Origin: Anaerolineae bacterium
GTDB taxonomy: Bacteria > Chloroflexota > Anaerolineae > Aggregatilineales > Phototrophicaceae
Reading direction: 5' to 3'
Assembly: GCA_028284565.1 (NCBI GenBank)
Contig: JANQRM010000655.1
Coordinates: 1 to 6,400, forward strand
Length of the DNA stretch: 6,400 bases
Part shown: one piece after another, positions 1 to 5,676 of the stretch
How positions within the stretch are numbered: position 1 is the stretch's first letter
Layout: each line of letters opens with the position of its first letter
Notes under the pieces: model-generated
Database searches by the model: none
The model's input: only the letters and a program-made list of their open reading frames with translations
Told to the model about the DNA's origin: nothing
Program-made: the position numbers and the translations under genes

Positions 1-650
1 CTAGCTATACCCAAAACACCCGTGCTTCCTATCCCATTACACATATTCCAAACATCGTTAGAGAAGGTAAAGGTGGACATCCAAACAACGTCATTTTCCT
101 CACGGCTGATGCGTTTGGTGTACTCCCACCCGTTAGCAAACTAACCCCTGAACAAGCTATGTACCATTTCCTCAATGGTTACACAGCGAAAGTCGCTGGA
201 ACGGAGCGCGGGGTCACTGAACCACAAGCGACCTTTAGTGCCTGTTTTGGTGAACCTTTTATGCCACTGCATCCAGCACGCTATTCCGAGTTGCTGGGCG
301 AGAAGATACGACAGCATGGCAGTGATGTCTGGTTGGTCAATACAGGCTGGACTGGGGGTCCGTATGGTGTCGGTAGTCGAATTAAGTTGAGCTACACACG
401 TGCGATCATTCGGGCAATTCTCGATGGTTCACTAAGGCAGGTTGAAACGATCCAAGAACCCTACTTCGACCTATTTGTTCCGGTGAGTTGTCCCAATGTT
501 CCGGACGAAGTGTTATCACCAGGTGAAACATGGACGGATAAGGATGCCTACGATACGAAGGCAAAAGACCTTGCGAAACGCTTTGCGACCAACTTTGAGA
601 AATATGCCGATCAACTATCGATGGAGGTAGCATCTCTGGCTTCAAACTAG
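1..650 (+). CDS. pckA: Phosphoenolpyruvate carboxykinase (ATP), C-terminal part
   Basis: Cytosolic PEP carboxykinase converts oxaloacetate and ATP to phosphoenolpyruvate, CO2 and ADP, the first committed step of gluconeogenesis from TCA intermediates. The reading frame is open from the first bases (first full codon at base 3) to TAG at 648-650, leaving 215 residues of a protein usually about 520-540 long; the N-terminal part with the kinase P-loop lies outside the window. Visible family signatures, in order: NTRASYP (the Arg codon at 21-23 matches the substrate-binding Arg of the NTR-SYP motif), the [20 protein letters not shown] block, [27 protein letters not shown], and [12 protein letters not shown] followed by [12 protein letters not shown]. 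In the last block the R-I and downstream T match the adenine-contacting residues of the ATP-type enzyme, so this is the ATP and not the GTP family. The ATG at 159 is internal (Met of EQAMYHF), not the start. No convincing T-tract terminator follows the stop. Confidence 0.96.
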   Translation, partial: SYTQNTRASYPITHIPNIVREGKGGHPNNVIFLTADAFGVLPPVSKLTPEQAMYHFLNGYTAKVAGTERGVTEPQATFSACFGEPFMPLHPARYSELLGEKIRQHGSDVWLVNTGWTGGPYGVGSRIKLSYTRAIIRAILDGSLRQVETIQEPYFDLFVPVSCPNVPDEVLSPGETWTDKDAYDTKAKDLAKRFATNFEKYADQLSMEVASLASN

Positions 651-680
651 GTGTATCATAACAATCTATACCTCACAAAG

Positions 681-783
681 CAGAGAGCGTTCTACGACTT
701 TAGTGTCATGTCGACGATAGAAGAACCATCAGTCATCCTTAATGTACAGACATGACATTCATCAGCAAAAGATACGCTCTCTG
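681..783. repeat. Nested inverted repeats between pckA and the flavodoxin-like gene
   Basis: Two inverted repeats sit one inside the other. The outer arms are CAGAGAGCGT (681-690) and ACGCTCTCTG (774-783), a perfect 10-bp match. The inner arms are 702-712 and 749-759, built on TGTCATGTC / GACATGACA (9 perfect pairs) and extended by one G-T pair and one A-T pair. An RNA from either strand could fold into a 10-bp basal stem, an asymmetric internal loop (11 and 14 nt), an 11-bp upper stem and a 36-nt apical loop. No T-run follows the outer arm on the + strand, so a simple intrinsic terminator for pckA is unlikely. It could be a leader RNA for the next gene (start 97 bases downstream), a small RNA, or a short non-autonomous element with terminal inverted repeats. 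The flanks TCACAAAG and TCACTACG share 6 of 8 bases but are not a clean target duplication. The repeats are certain; the role is unknown. Confidence 0.6.
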
Positions 784-830
784 TCACTACGTCTGATAAT
801 TCACCTCATTCATAATAGAGTCAAAGAAGG

Positions 831-840
831 AGTTGCAACT
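831..840. promoter_or_regulatory. Perfect 10-base palindrome AGTTGCAACT, possible operator
   Basis: AGTTGCAACT is its own reverse complement and ends 39 bases before the start codon of the flavodoxin-like gene, a position where a repressor or activator site could lie. A close relative, AACTGCAACT (8 of 10 identical), occurs at 5509-5518 in the ppsA leader. A 10-base palindrome can arise by chance, and no clear -35/-10 pair was found next to it, so the operator reading is only a suggestion. Confidence 0.2.
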
Positions 841-864
841 GTCGTTTGGTGACCGCTTTTTATT

Positions 865-871
865 GAAAGGA
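865..871 (+). promoter_or_regulatory. Ribosome binding site deciding the start of the flavodoxin-like gene
   Basis: GAAAGGA lies 8 bases before ATG at 880. An in-frame TTG at 874 is too close to this site to be used, so ATG 880 is taken as the start. Confidence 0.7.
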
Positions 872-879
872 TTTTGCTA

Positions 880-1431
880 ATGAATAACATCTTGGTCACT
901 TACGCGAGTAAATATGGTTCTACTAAAGAGATTGCTGAGGCAATTGGGCATAAACTTCAAGACTTTCCTAGCCTCTCTGTCGATGTAATGCCTGTCAAAG
1001 ATGTACATACACTCGATAATTATGATGCAGTGATCTTCGGTAGTGCAGTCTATATGGGGAAGTGGATGGATTCTGCTAACTCATTTATTGAAACACATAA
1101 AAAGGCATTAGCACAACACCCTGTCTGGCTGTTTTCAAGTGGTCCAACAGGGCAAGGTGAAGCCAAGTCCCTCACGAAGAATTGGGAGTTTCCAGACGAA
1201 CTCGCCGCCACGATAGCCTATATCAACCCACGTGAAATCATGGTCTTTCACGGGAAACTCAATCCAAGTCAATTGAATCTATTTGAAAAGCTCATCATCA
1301 AAATGGTGAAAGCAGAAACCGGAGATTATCGAGATTGGCACCAAATTATCGATTGGGCAGAGCGCATTGCCAATGAAGTTCTGGATATCTCTCGCGATTT
1401 TTGGGTCAGTCCCCGCCCCTATGAAATCTAG
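880..1431 (+). CDS. HemG-like flavodoxin-domain protein
   Basis: An FMN-binding flavodoxin-fold protein of 183 residues, resembling the Flavodoxin_5 / HemG group. In E. coli HemG this fold oxidises protoporphyrinogen IX with quinone as acceptor. The N-terminal phosphate-binding loop is visible as TYASKYGST (residues 8-16) after a beta strand, then the strand DAVIFGSAVYMGKW (49-62), whose loop would cover the isoalloxazine ring, then a strand with VWLFSSGPTG (82-91). The C-terminal part, HGKLNPSQLNLFEKLIIKMVKAETGDYRDW followed by IDWAERIANEV, follows the arrangement of the HemG C-terminus (G-L-P, F-IK, GE/AET-D, DW, IA) and the length is close to HemG (about 180). No signal peptide or membrane segment is seen. 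The next gene starts 34 bases after the stop, consistent with an operon. Whether it acts in haem synthesis is not shown: no other haem gene is present, and many HemG-like proteins have unknown partners. A general flavodoxin role is the main alternative. Confidence 0.82.
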   Translation: MNNILVTYASKYGSTKEIAEAIGHKLQDFPSLSVDVMPVKDVHTLDNYDAVIFGSAVYMGKWMDSANSFIETHKKALAQHPVWLFSSGPTGQGEAKSLTKNWEFPDELAATIAYINPREIMVFHGKLNPSQLNLFEKLIIKMVKAETGDYRDWHQIIDWAERIANEVLDISRDFWVSPRPYEI

Positions 1432-1465
1432 CCTATAACAAAGGTTGAGATAAAGGCAAAACAGT

Positions 1466-1843
1466 ATGTTGCTCGAGTTGAAAGACTTGAAACTCAGTCG
1501 GTCATACGGAGTTCGCTACTGGTCACCACAGTCCAGAAACTATGCAACAGTGGATGCTTTATTCACAGCATTGGTTGAAGGATGGCGAGTCAGCTCTATC
1601 GTTCATCGAACTCAACACTGGTTTGCTGGCAACAATCGACGGGTCAAAATTTTCGTCTTTGAGCTACATCGAGGCTCACGCCAGATGCGTATGCCAGTGG
1701 TCAACAATCCAGTTTTGGAACGGCTATTGATGAATCCGACGTTCATCATCCAAAAACGGACTCGTGAAAAGCAAGCACGCGACTCAAAATGTAAGAGCTT
1801 AATTGTGCTACCGCAACAAGCGCTAGCTGTCGCCACAACCTAA
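1466..1843 (+). CDS. Conserved-looking small protein of unknown function
   Basis: A 125-residue protein I cannot assign to a named family. The start ATG 1466 has an AAAGG-type site at 1452-1456, 9 bases upstream, and the stop is TAA at 1841-1843. The first 90 residues look like a compact folded domain: SRSYGVRYWSPQSRNYATVDALFTALVEGW, then an HRTQHWFAGNNRRVKIFVFELHRGSRQMRMPVVNNPVLERLL segment that reads as beta strands (VKIFVFEL, QMRMPVV) closed by a short helix. The C-terminal about 35 residues are basic (KRTREKQARDSK) and then hydrophobic. There is no signal peptide, no transmembrane helix and no metal-binding cysteine cluster. It lies between the flavodoxin-like and FAD-oxidoreductase genes with the same orientation and short gaps, so a partner or regulator of those enzymes is possible. 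Overlapping frames lack a comparable start signal. Existence as a gene is likely; function is not known. Confidence 0.68.
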   Translation: MLLELKDLKLSRSYGVRYWSPQSRNYATVDALFTALVEGWRVSSIVHRTQHWFAGNNRRVKIFVFELHRGSRQMRMPVVNNPVLERLLMNPTFIIQKRTREKQARDSKCKSLIVLPQQALAVATT

Positions 1844-1859
1844 CTTGCAGATGATTTTA

Positions 1860-1876
1860 GGGACGGAATACGTCCC
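1860..1876 (+). other. Short perfect hairpin in the gap before the FAD oxidoreductase
   Basis: GGGACG (1860-1865) pairs with CGTCCC (1871-1876) around a 5-base loop (GAATA). Only ATTT follows, so as an intrinsic terminator it would be weak. It could act as a partial terminator or an RNA-stabilising or processing element between the unknown gene and the oxidoreductase gene. The pairing is seen directly; the role is inferred. Confidence 0.35.
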
Positions 1877-1910
1877 ATTTGTAGCCACGTGCGATTTATA
1901 TGTTACCGAA

Positions 1911-1919
1911 AGGAAAGGG
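1911..1919 (+). promoter_or_regulatory. Ribosome binding site deciding the start of the FAD oxidoreductase
   Basis: The purine run AGGAAAGGG lies 7 bases before ATG 1927 and downstream of the alternative in-frame ATG 1900, which has no purine-rich site before it. The protein from 1927 begins MCADVLVIGGG, the usual short lead into an FAD-binding strand, supporting this start. Confidence 0.7.
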
Positions 1920-1926
1920 TGAGAAT

Positions 1927-2931
1927 ATGTGTGCAGATGTCTTGGTCATTGGTGGTGGGATAACCGGGCTGATGGCGGCACAAGCTCTCCAGCGCGCCAA
2001 GGTGGTTCCACAAGTTGTTGAAAAGGAAGCACAAGTCGGCGGACGCTTAGCCACATTGGAAGCCAAAGCTGATTATGGCACACAATACTTTTCCTGCGGG
2101 AACGAAACCTTCAAATCCCATGTTGATACTTGGCTGAGGGATAAGATGGTGAGTGAATTAAGCCATGATGGCTATCGCGGAAGTCTCTTCGCTACCACAT
2201 CAAAAAAGTCACCAATCTATTTTGCAAAAGGAGGGATGGCACACTTAGCGCAATATCTGGCAAAATCGGTCTTCCGCCTCAATCTCGGTACAAAAATCGA
2301 CTTACTCTTTCCGAAGGGAGATCACTGGATTGCACGAGATACTTTGGCGCGGGAATACAAAGCACAAATGGTGTTACTGACTCAGCCAGTTCCACTCGCT
2401 TTGAAATTGTTAGAGCGGTCACATATTGATATACCTGCAACACTGCTGGAACGTTTGGAGCGGGTTCATTATCGCAAATGCTTGACAGCTATTTTTGAAA
2501 TGGAAGATACACCCGAACTCTTAGATGGGGCGACAGCTTTCCAGAATCCTTATGATGATATTGCTTGGATTATTGACAATCAGTCCAAAGGGTTATCTGG
2601 ACAGGGGCATTATCTGACAGTGCAATGTGATTGGGTCTACAGCAATAAACATTGGAATGAAGCGGATGATGTAATTCTCTCCGATATTCAAGAGAACCTG
2701 AAGTCACATCTCAAGTCTGGCACAATTCGCTCATCTCAACTCAAGCGCTGGGATCATGCTATCACAGCCACCACGTATCCCTTTGATTATTTAGTCGCGT
2801 CAGAAACACCCCCACTCGCATTTGCGGGGGATGCCTTTGGTGGACGAGGCGGTGTTGAAGGGGCAATCTTATCAGCCTTGGCTGTTGCTGATCGTCTGGC
2901 AGAAATAGCAGACAATCAACCCACGCCCTAA
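1927..2931 (+). CDS. FAD-dependent oxidoreductase, renalase/amine-oxidase-like
   Basis: A flavoprotein of 334 residues of the NAD(P)-binding Rossmann / amine oxidase superfamily, closest in layout to the short renalase-like bacterial members. The N-terminus carries the dinucleotide-binding motif GGGITG (residues 9-14) after strand VLVI, an acidic residue (Glu32) at the end of the second strand, and the GGR motif (38-40) that follows it. ADYGTQYF (48-55) corresponds to the D-G-A-Q-F segment of renalase-like proteins, and YFAKGGMAHLAQYLA (98-112) to their Gly-Met substrate-side motif. The C-terminus has the second FAD motif PLAFAGDAFGGRGGVEGAILSALAVADRL (296-324), with GD at 301-302. No signal peptide or membrane helix follows. 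The substrate cannot be read; family members oxidise amines, reduced nicotinamide isomers, carotenoid-like or porphyrin compounds. It is the last gene before the hairpin at 2973-3004 and probably belongs with the two genes upstream, although the 83-base gap with a hairpin allows separate control. Start 1900 would add nine residues. Confidence 0.85.
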   Translation: MCADVLVIGGGITGLMAAQALQRAKVVPQVVEKEAQVGGRLATLEAKADYGTQYFSCGNETFKSHVDTWLRDKMVSELSHDGYRGSLFATTSKKSPIYFAKGGMAHLAQYLAKSVFRLNLGTKIDLLFPKGDHWIARDTLAREYKAQMVLLTQPVPLALKLLERSHIDIPATLLERLERVHYRKCLTAIFEMEDTPELLDGATAFQNPYDDIAWIIDNQSKGLSGQGHYLTVQCDWVYSNKHWNEADDVILSDIQENLKSHLKSGTIRSSQLKRWDHAITATTYPFDYLVASETPPLAFAGDAFGGRGGVEGAILSALAVADRLAEIADNQPTP

Positions 2932-2972
2932 TAGCTCGTTGACAATTTAGAGAGAAAACAATATCCCATCAA

Positions 2973-3004
2973 AAAGCGACCTAACTCACTGAGCAGGTCG
3001 CTTT
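2973..3004. terminator. Hairpin terminator between convergent genes
   Basis: AAAGCGACCT (2973-2982) and AGGTCGCTTT (2995-3004) form a perfect 10-bp stem around a 12-base loop that itself contains CTC/GAG. On the - strand the stem is followed by further T residues (2972-2971, then TTTTTGATG in all), giving a good intrinsic terminator for ppsA, 20 bases after its stop. On the + strand the stem ends in CTTTATA, so it can also stop transcripts from the FAD oxidoreductase gene, 42 bases after that stop. Confidence 0.85.
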
Positions 3005-3023
3005 ATACGGGAGAAAATGGGAA

Positions 3024-5423
3024 CTACCTAACAGCCAACATATCGAGTTTATTTTCTTCTTCCCAGACTCGTTTCTTGACATGGACGATACTATCGGGAT
3101 TTAGTGAAATCGAGTCGATTCCCGCTTGCACCAAGAATGCCGCGAACTCAGGATAATCACTGGGAGCTTGTCCACAAATCCCCACTTTGGTATCGGCTTG
3201 GTGAGCGGTCTCAATTAAGTCGCTTATCATGAGTTTCACCGCTTCATTGCGTTCATCAAACAAGGAAGCCAAGATAGTTGAGTCGCGGTCAACGCCCAAG
3301 ACCAATTGGGTCAGGTCATTTGAGCCTATCGAGAAGCCATCGAAACGATCGGCAAATTGCTCAGCAAGTAAGATATTGGATGGAATCTCTGCCATGACAT
3401 AGATTTGCAAGCCGTTGTCGTCACGCTTCAGACCATATACCTCCAACACTGTCAAGACTAACTCCGCTTCTTGGATTGTCCTACAGAAGGGGATCATGAT
3501 AACGACATTATCGAGTCCAATCGTTTCGCGTACACGCTTGATTGCTTTACATTCGAGTGCAAAAGCCTCCCGATACAATTCATGAACATAGCGAGATGCA
3601 CCTCTAAAACCGAGCATCGGGTTGGATTCTGACATTTCAAAGGAAGCCCCGCCAATCAAATCGGCATACTCATTCGTCTTAAAATCACTCATGCGAACAA
3701 TGACAGGCGAAGGGTATTGGGAAGCAGCAATTTTTGCAATTCCCCTTGAGAGTTTGTCAACGAAATACTCTGCTTTGTCCTCGTAGCCGTAGGTCAGCTT
3801 CTCGATTACTCGCTGAACCGAGGTATCGGTCAAGCTATCAAAACGAAGCAGTGCCATCGGATGAATTTTGATGATACTGTTGATAATGAATTCCATCCGC
3901 GCGAGACCGATTCCTTCACAAGGGAGTCGCCACCAGCGGAACGCACCCGAAGGTTCAGCGATATTCATCATAATTTGTGTCTGGGTCTCAGGGACAGTAT
4001 CCAGTTCAATCGCTCTGGCTTCATAGTCTAAGATACCCGCATAGACCCGACCTTCATCGCCTTCTGCACACGACAACGTAATATCTTGATGATGATTCAG
4101 CATTTCTGTTGCCCCACCTGTGCCAACAATGGCAGGTACACCGAGTTCTCGACTAACAATTGCCGCGTGGCAGGTTCGCCCACCATAATCAGTGATAATG
4201 CCCTTTGCTCGCTTCATGATGGGAACCCAATCGGGGTCTGTCATCCCTGTTACAAGAATGGAGCCGTCTTCAAATCGGTCAATTTCGCTCACATCTTTGA
4301 TGAGACAGACCTTTCCTGTGGCAATCGCTTGACCAATGCTAATGCCAGTAAGTAGGCAAGTGCCTTTCTCAGTTAATTGATAGGTGTAAAAAACATTCTC
4401 CGATTGTTGGGATTGTACCGTTTCTGGGCGGGCTTGGACGATGAAGAGGGAGTTCGTATCCCCATCTTTTGCCCATTCGATGTCCATGGGGTATCCGTAG
4501 TGTTGCTCAATCTGACTTGCCCAGCGTGCCAACAACAGGATTTCATCATCTTCCAAGACATAGGCTTGTCGCTCATCAAATGGCGTGTCGATATTTTTTA
4601 CGGTATTGCTTCCGCCTGTAGCATAGATAAGTTTCTTCTCTTTTGCTCCCAATGTCTTGTCGATAATCGGCTTGAGATGTGGTTTATCGAGGAGTGGCTT
4701 AAAAACCGTAAATTGGTCAGGCGTGACCGAACCTTGCACCACATTTTCGCCTAAGCCCCAAGCACCATTGATGATGACGACATCAGGGAATCCCGATTCG
4801 GTATCAATCGTGAACATAACCCCCGATGAGGCTTTATCTGAACGAACCATCTTTTGCACCCCGACTGAGAGCGCGACTTGGAGATGGTCAAAGCCTTGGG
4901 TCTCTCGATAGCTGATGGCGCGATCGGTGAACAACGACGCAAAGCATCGACGGCAAGTTTCCAATAACTCACGGTCTCCAGCAATGTTGAGGAAAGTCTC
5001 TTGCTGACCGGCAAAACTCGCTTCGGGTAAATCTTCGGCAGTCGCACTGCTTCTGACTGCAACATCCACGTGTTCCATATCATAATACTGACACAACTGA
5101 TGATAGGCATCTGTAATGGCTTGTTGCAGTGTGGGTGGAAACTGTGATCCTAAGAACAAACGACGGATAGCCCGTCCAGTCGTACTCAGTGATTGATGAC
5201 CTTGGTGGTAATCATCAAGGTAACGTTTAATTTCAGCTGTTAAATCGTTGAATTGAACGAATTCCCAATAGGCTTGTGCTGTTGTGGCAAAGCCATACGG
5301 AACGGCAATGCCTTTTCCCCCTAGAACACTGACCATTTCCCCAAGTGAAGCGTTCTTTCCTCCGACGATGGGGACATCTTCTGAACTTAAGGTATCAAAC
5401 CAGCGAATCAATGAATCTGACAT
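3024..5423 (-). CDS. ppsA: Phosphoenolpyruvate synthase
   Basis: Phosphoenolpyruvate synthase (pyruvate, water dikinase) turns pyruvate, ATP and water into PEP, AMP and phosphate, feeding gluconeogenesis from three-carbon compounds. The 799-residue protein is complete and close to E. coli PpsA (792). Domains in order: N-terminal ATP-grasp PPDK_N (about 15-340), with VGGKNASLGEM (20-30), VRSSATAEDLPEASFAGQQETFLN (123-146) and the end motif VQARPET (329-335); the swivelling phosphohistidine domain with GGRTCHAAIVSRELGVPAIVG (414-434), in which His419 is the phosphocarrier; and the C-terminal TIM-barrel PEP/pyruvate domain, with MLGFRGASRY (603-612), EIPSN (679-683), SIGSNDLTQLVLGVDRD (698-714) and GICGQAPSDYP (748-758) containing the catalytic Cys750. 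All key residues are present. ATG 5423 is chosen for its AAAGGA site 9 bases upstream and the usual MSDSLIRWFDTL start; an upstream in-frame ATG at 5516 would add 31 residues that do not resemble the family. It is transcribed away from the FNT gene and ends at the shared terminator. Confidence 0.97.
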   Translation of the reverse strand: MSDSLIRWFDTLSSEDVPIVGGKNASLGEMVSVLGGKGIAVPYGFATTAQAYWEFVQFNDLTAEIKRYLDDYHQGHQSLSTTGRAIRRLFLGSQFPPTLQQAITDAYHQLCQYYDMEHVDVAVRSSATAEDLPEASFAGQQETFLNIAGDRELLETCRRCFASLFTDRAISYRETQGFDHLQVALSVGVQKMVRSDKASSGVMFTIDTESGFPDVVIINGAWGLGENVVQGSVTPDQFTVFKPLLDKPHLKPIIDKTLGAKEKKLIYATGGSNTVKNIDTPFDERQAYVLEDDEILLLARWASQIEQHYGYPMDIEWAKDGDTNSLFIVQARPETVQSQQSENVFYTYQLTEKGTCLLTGISIGQAIATGKVCLIKDVSEIDRFEDGSILVTGMTDPDWVPIMKRAKGIITDYGGRTCHAAIVSRELGVPAIVGTGGATEMLNHHQDITLSCAEGDEGRVYAGILDYEARAIELDTVPETQTQIMMNIAEPSGAFRWWRLPCEGIGLARMEFIINSIIKIHPMALLRFDSLTDTSVQRVIEKLTYGYEDKAEYFVDKLSRGIAKIAASQYPSPVIVRMSDFKTNEYADLIGGASFEMSESNPMLGFRGASRYVHELYREAFALECKAIKRVRETIGLDNVVIMIPFCRTIQEAELVLTVLEVYGLKRDDNGLQIYVMAEIPSNILLAEQFADRFDGFSIGSNDLTQLVLGVDRDSTILASLFDERNEAVKLMISDLIETAHQADTKVGICGQAPSDYPEFAAFLVQAGIDSISLNPDSIVHVKKRVWEEENKLDMLAVR

Positions 5424-5432
5424 TTCTATACA

Positions 5433-5438
5433 TCCTTT
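5433..5438 (-). promoter_or_regulatory. Ribosome binding site deciding the ppsA start
   Basis: On the - strand AAAGGA precedes ATG 5423 by 9 bases. A second, stronger-looking AGGAGG (5470-5475, - strand) has no in-frame start codon at a usable distance, and it can pair with CTCCT (plus a wobble) at 5458-5463 in the transcript. Confidence 0.75.
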
Positions 5439-5527
5439 CAATTGTCGGACGCATATAAGGAGACACTTGCCTCCTACTTTCACTATGACAAAAATTGCTG
5501 TCAGAGGGAACTGCAACTTGTCATCAA

Positions 5528-5541
5528 TTGAGCATGATAAA
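5528..5541. promoter_or_regulatory. Possible FNR/CRP-type site in the ppsA-FNT divergent region
   Basis: TTGAG-CATG-ATAAA agrees with the FNR consensus TTGAT-N4-ATCAA at 8 of 10 defined bases. It lies 105 bases upstream of the ppsA start and 136 bases upstream of the FNT start, between the divergent genes. FNT genes are often under oxygen control in other bacteria, which makes the site plausible, but short matches of this quality occur by chance and no -35/-10 pair was found to place it. Confidence 0.2.
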
Positions 5542-5676
5542 CAGCAAAATCGTCAACAAGATTGCCCCCAACTTCAAGAGTGAGTAGCATGCCATTCAAC
5601 TAGGAAAGCAATGAGGAATCTCACTAACCTATGGGAATTAATCGACCTAAAATGAAGTTAAATTAAAGGATGGCAA

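Noticed and set aside
649..673. AGGTGTA / TATACCT hairpin overlapping the pckA stop as a terminator
   Set aside because: It has 7 pairs including a G-T pair, an 11-base loop, and CACAAAG with no T-run afterwards, so it is too weak to call.
708..755. 15-codon ORF inside the nested inverted repeat (MSTIEEPSVILNVQT)
   Set aside because: There is no ribosome binding site before the ATG, and it coincides with the inner stem and loop, so a chance frame is more likely.
2939..2967. TTGACA resembling a -35 box just after the FAD oxidoreductase stop
   Set aside because: At 16-17 bases spacing there are only ATATCC or TATCCC as -10, and any transcript would run straight into the terminator.
4086..4911. 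Several open frames on the + strand inside ppsA, some over 80 codons
   Set aside because: They are antisense shadows of a fully supported enzyme gene, without start signals or family motifs.
5365..5475. Possible upstream ORF on the - strand after AGGAGG (GTG TCT CCT TAT ATG ...) overlapping the ppsA start
   Set aside because: The AGGAGG is only 3 bases from the GTG and 15 from the ATG, so neither start is properly spaced, and the frame runs out of frame into ppsA before stopping. There is no evidence that it is translated.
5424..5516. N-terminal extension of PEP synthase from an upstream ATG (31 extra residues)
   Set aside because: The extension resembles no part of the family, and a good AAAGGA site sits 9 bases before the ATG at 5423. 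The hydrophobic look of the extra residues is a by-product of the leader sequence.
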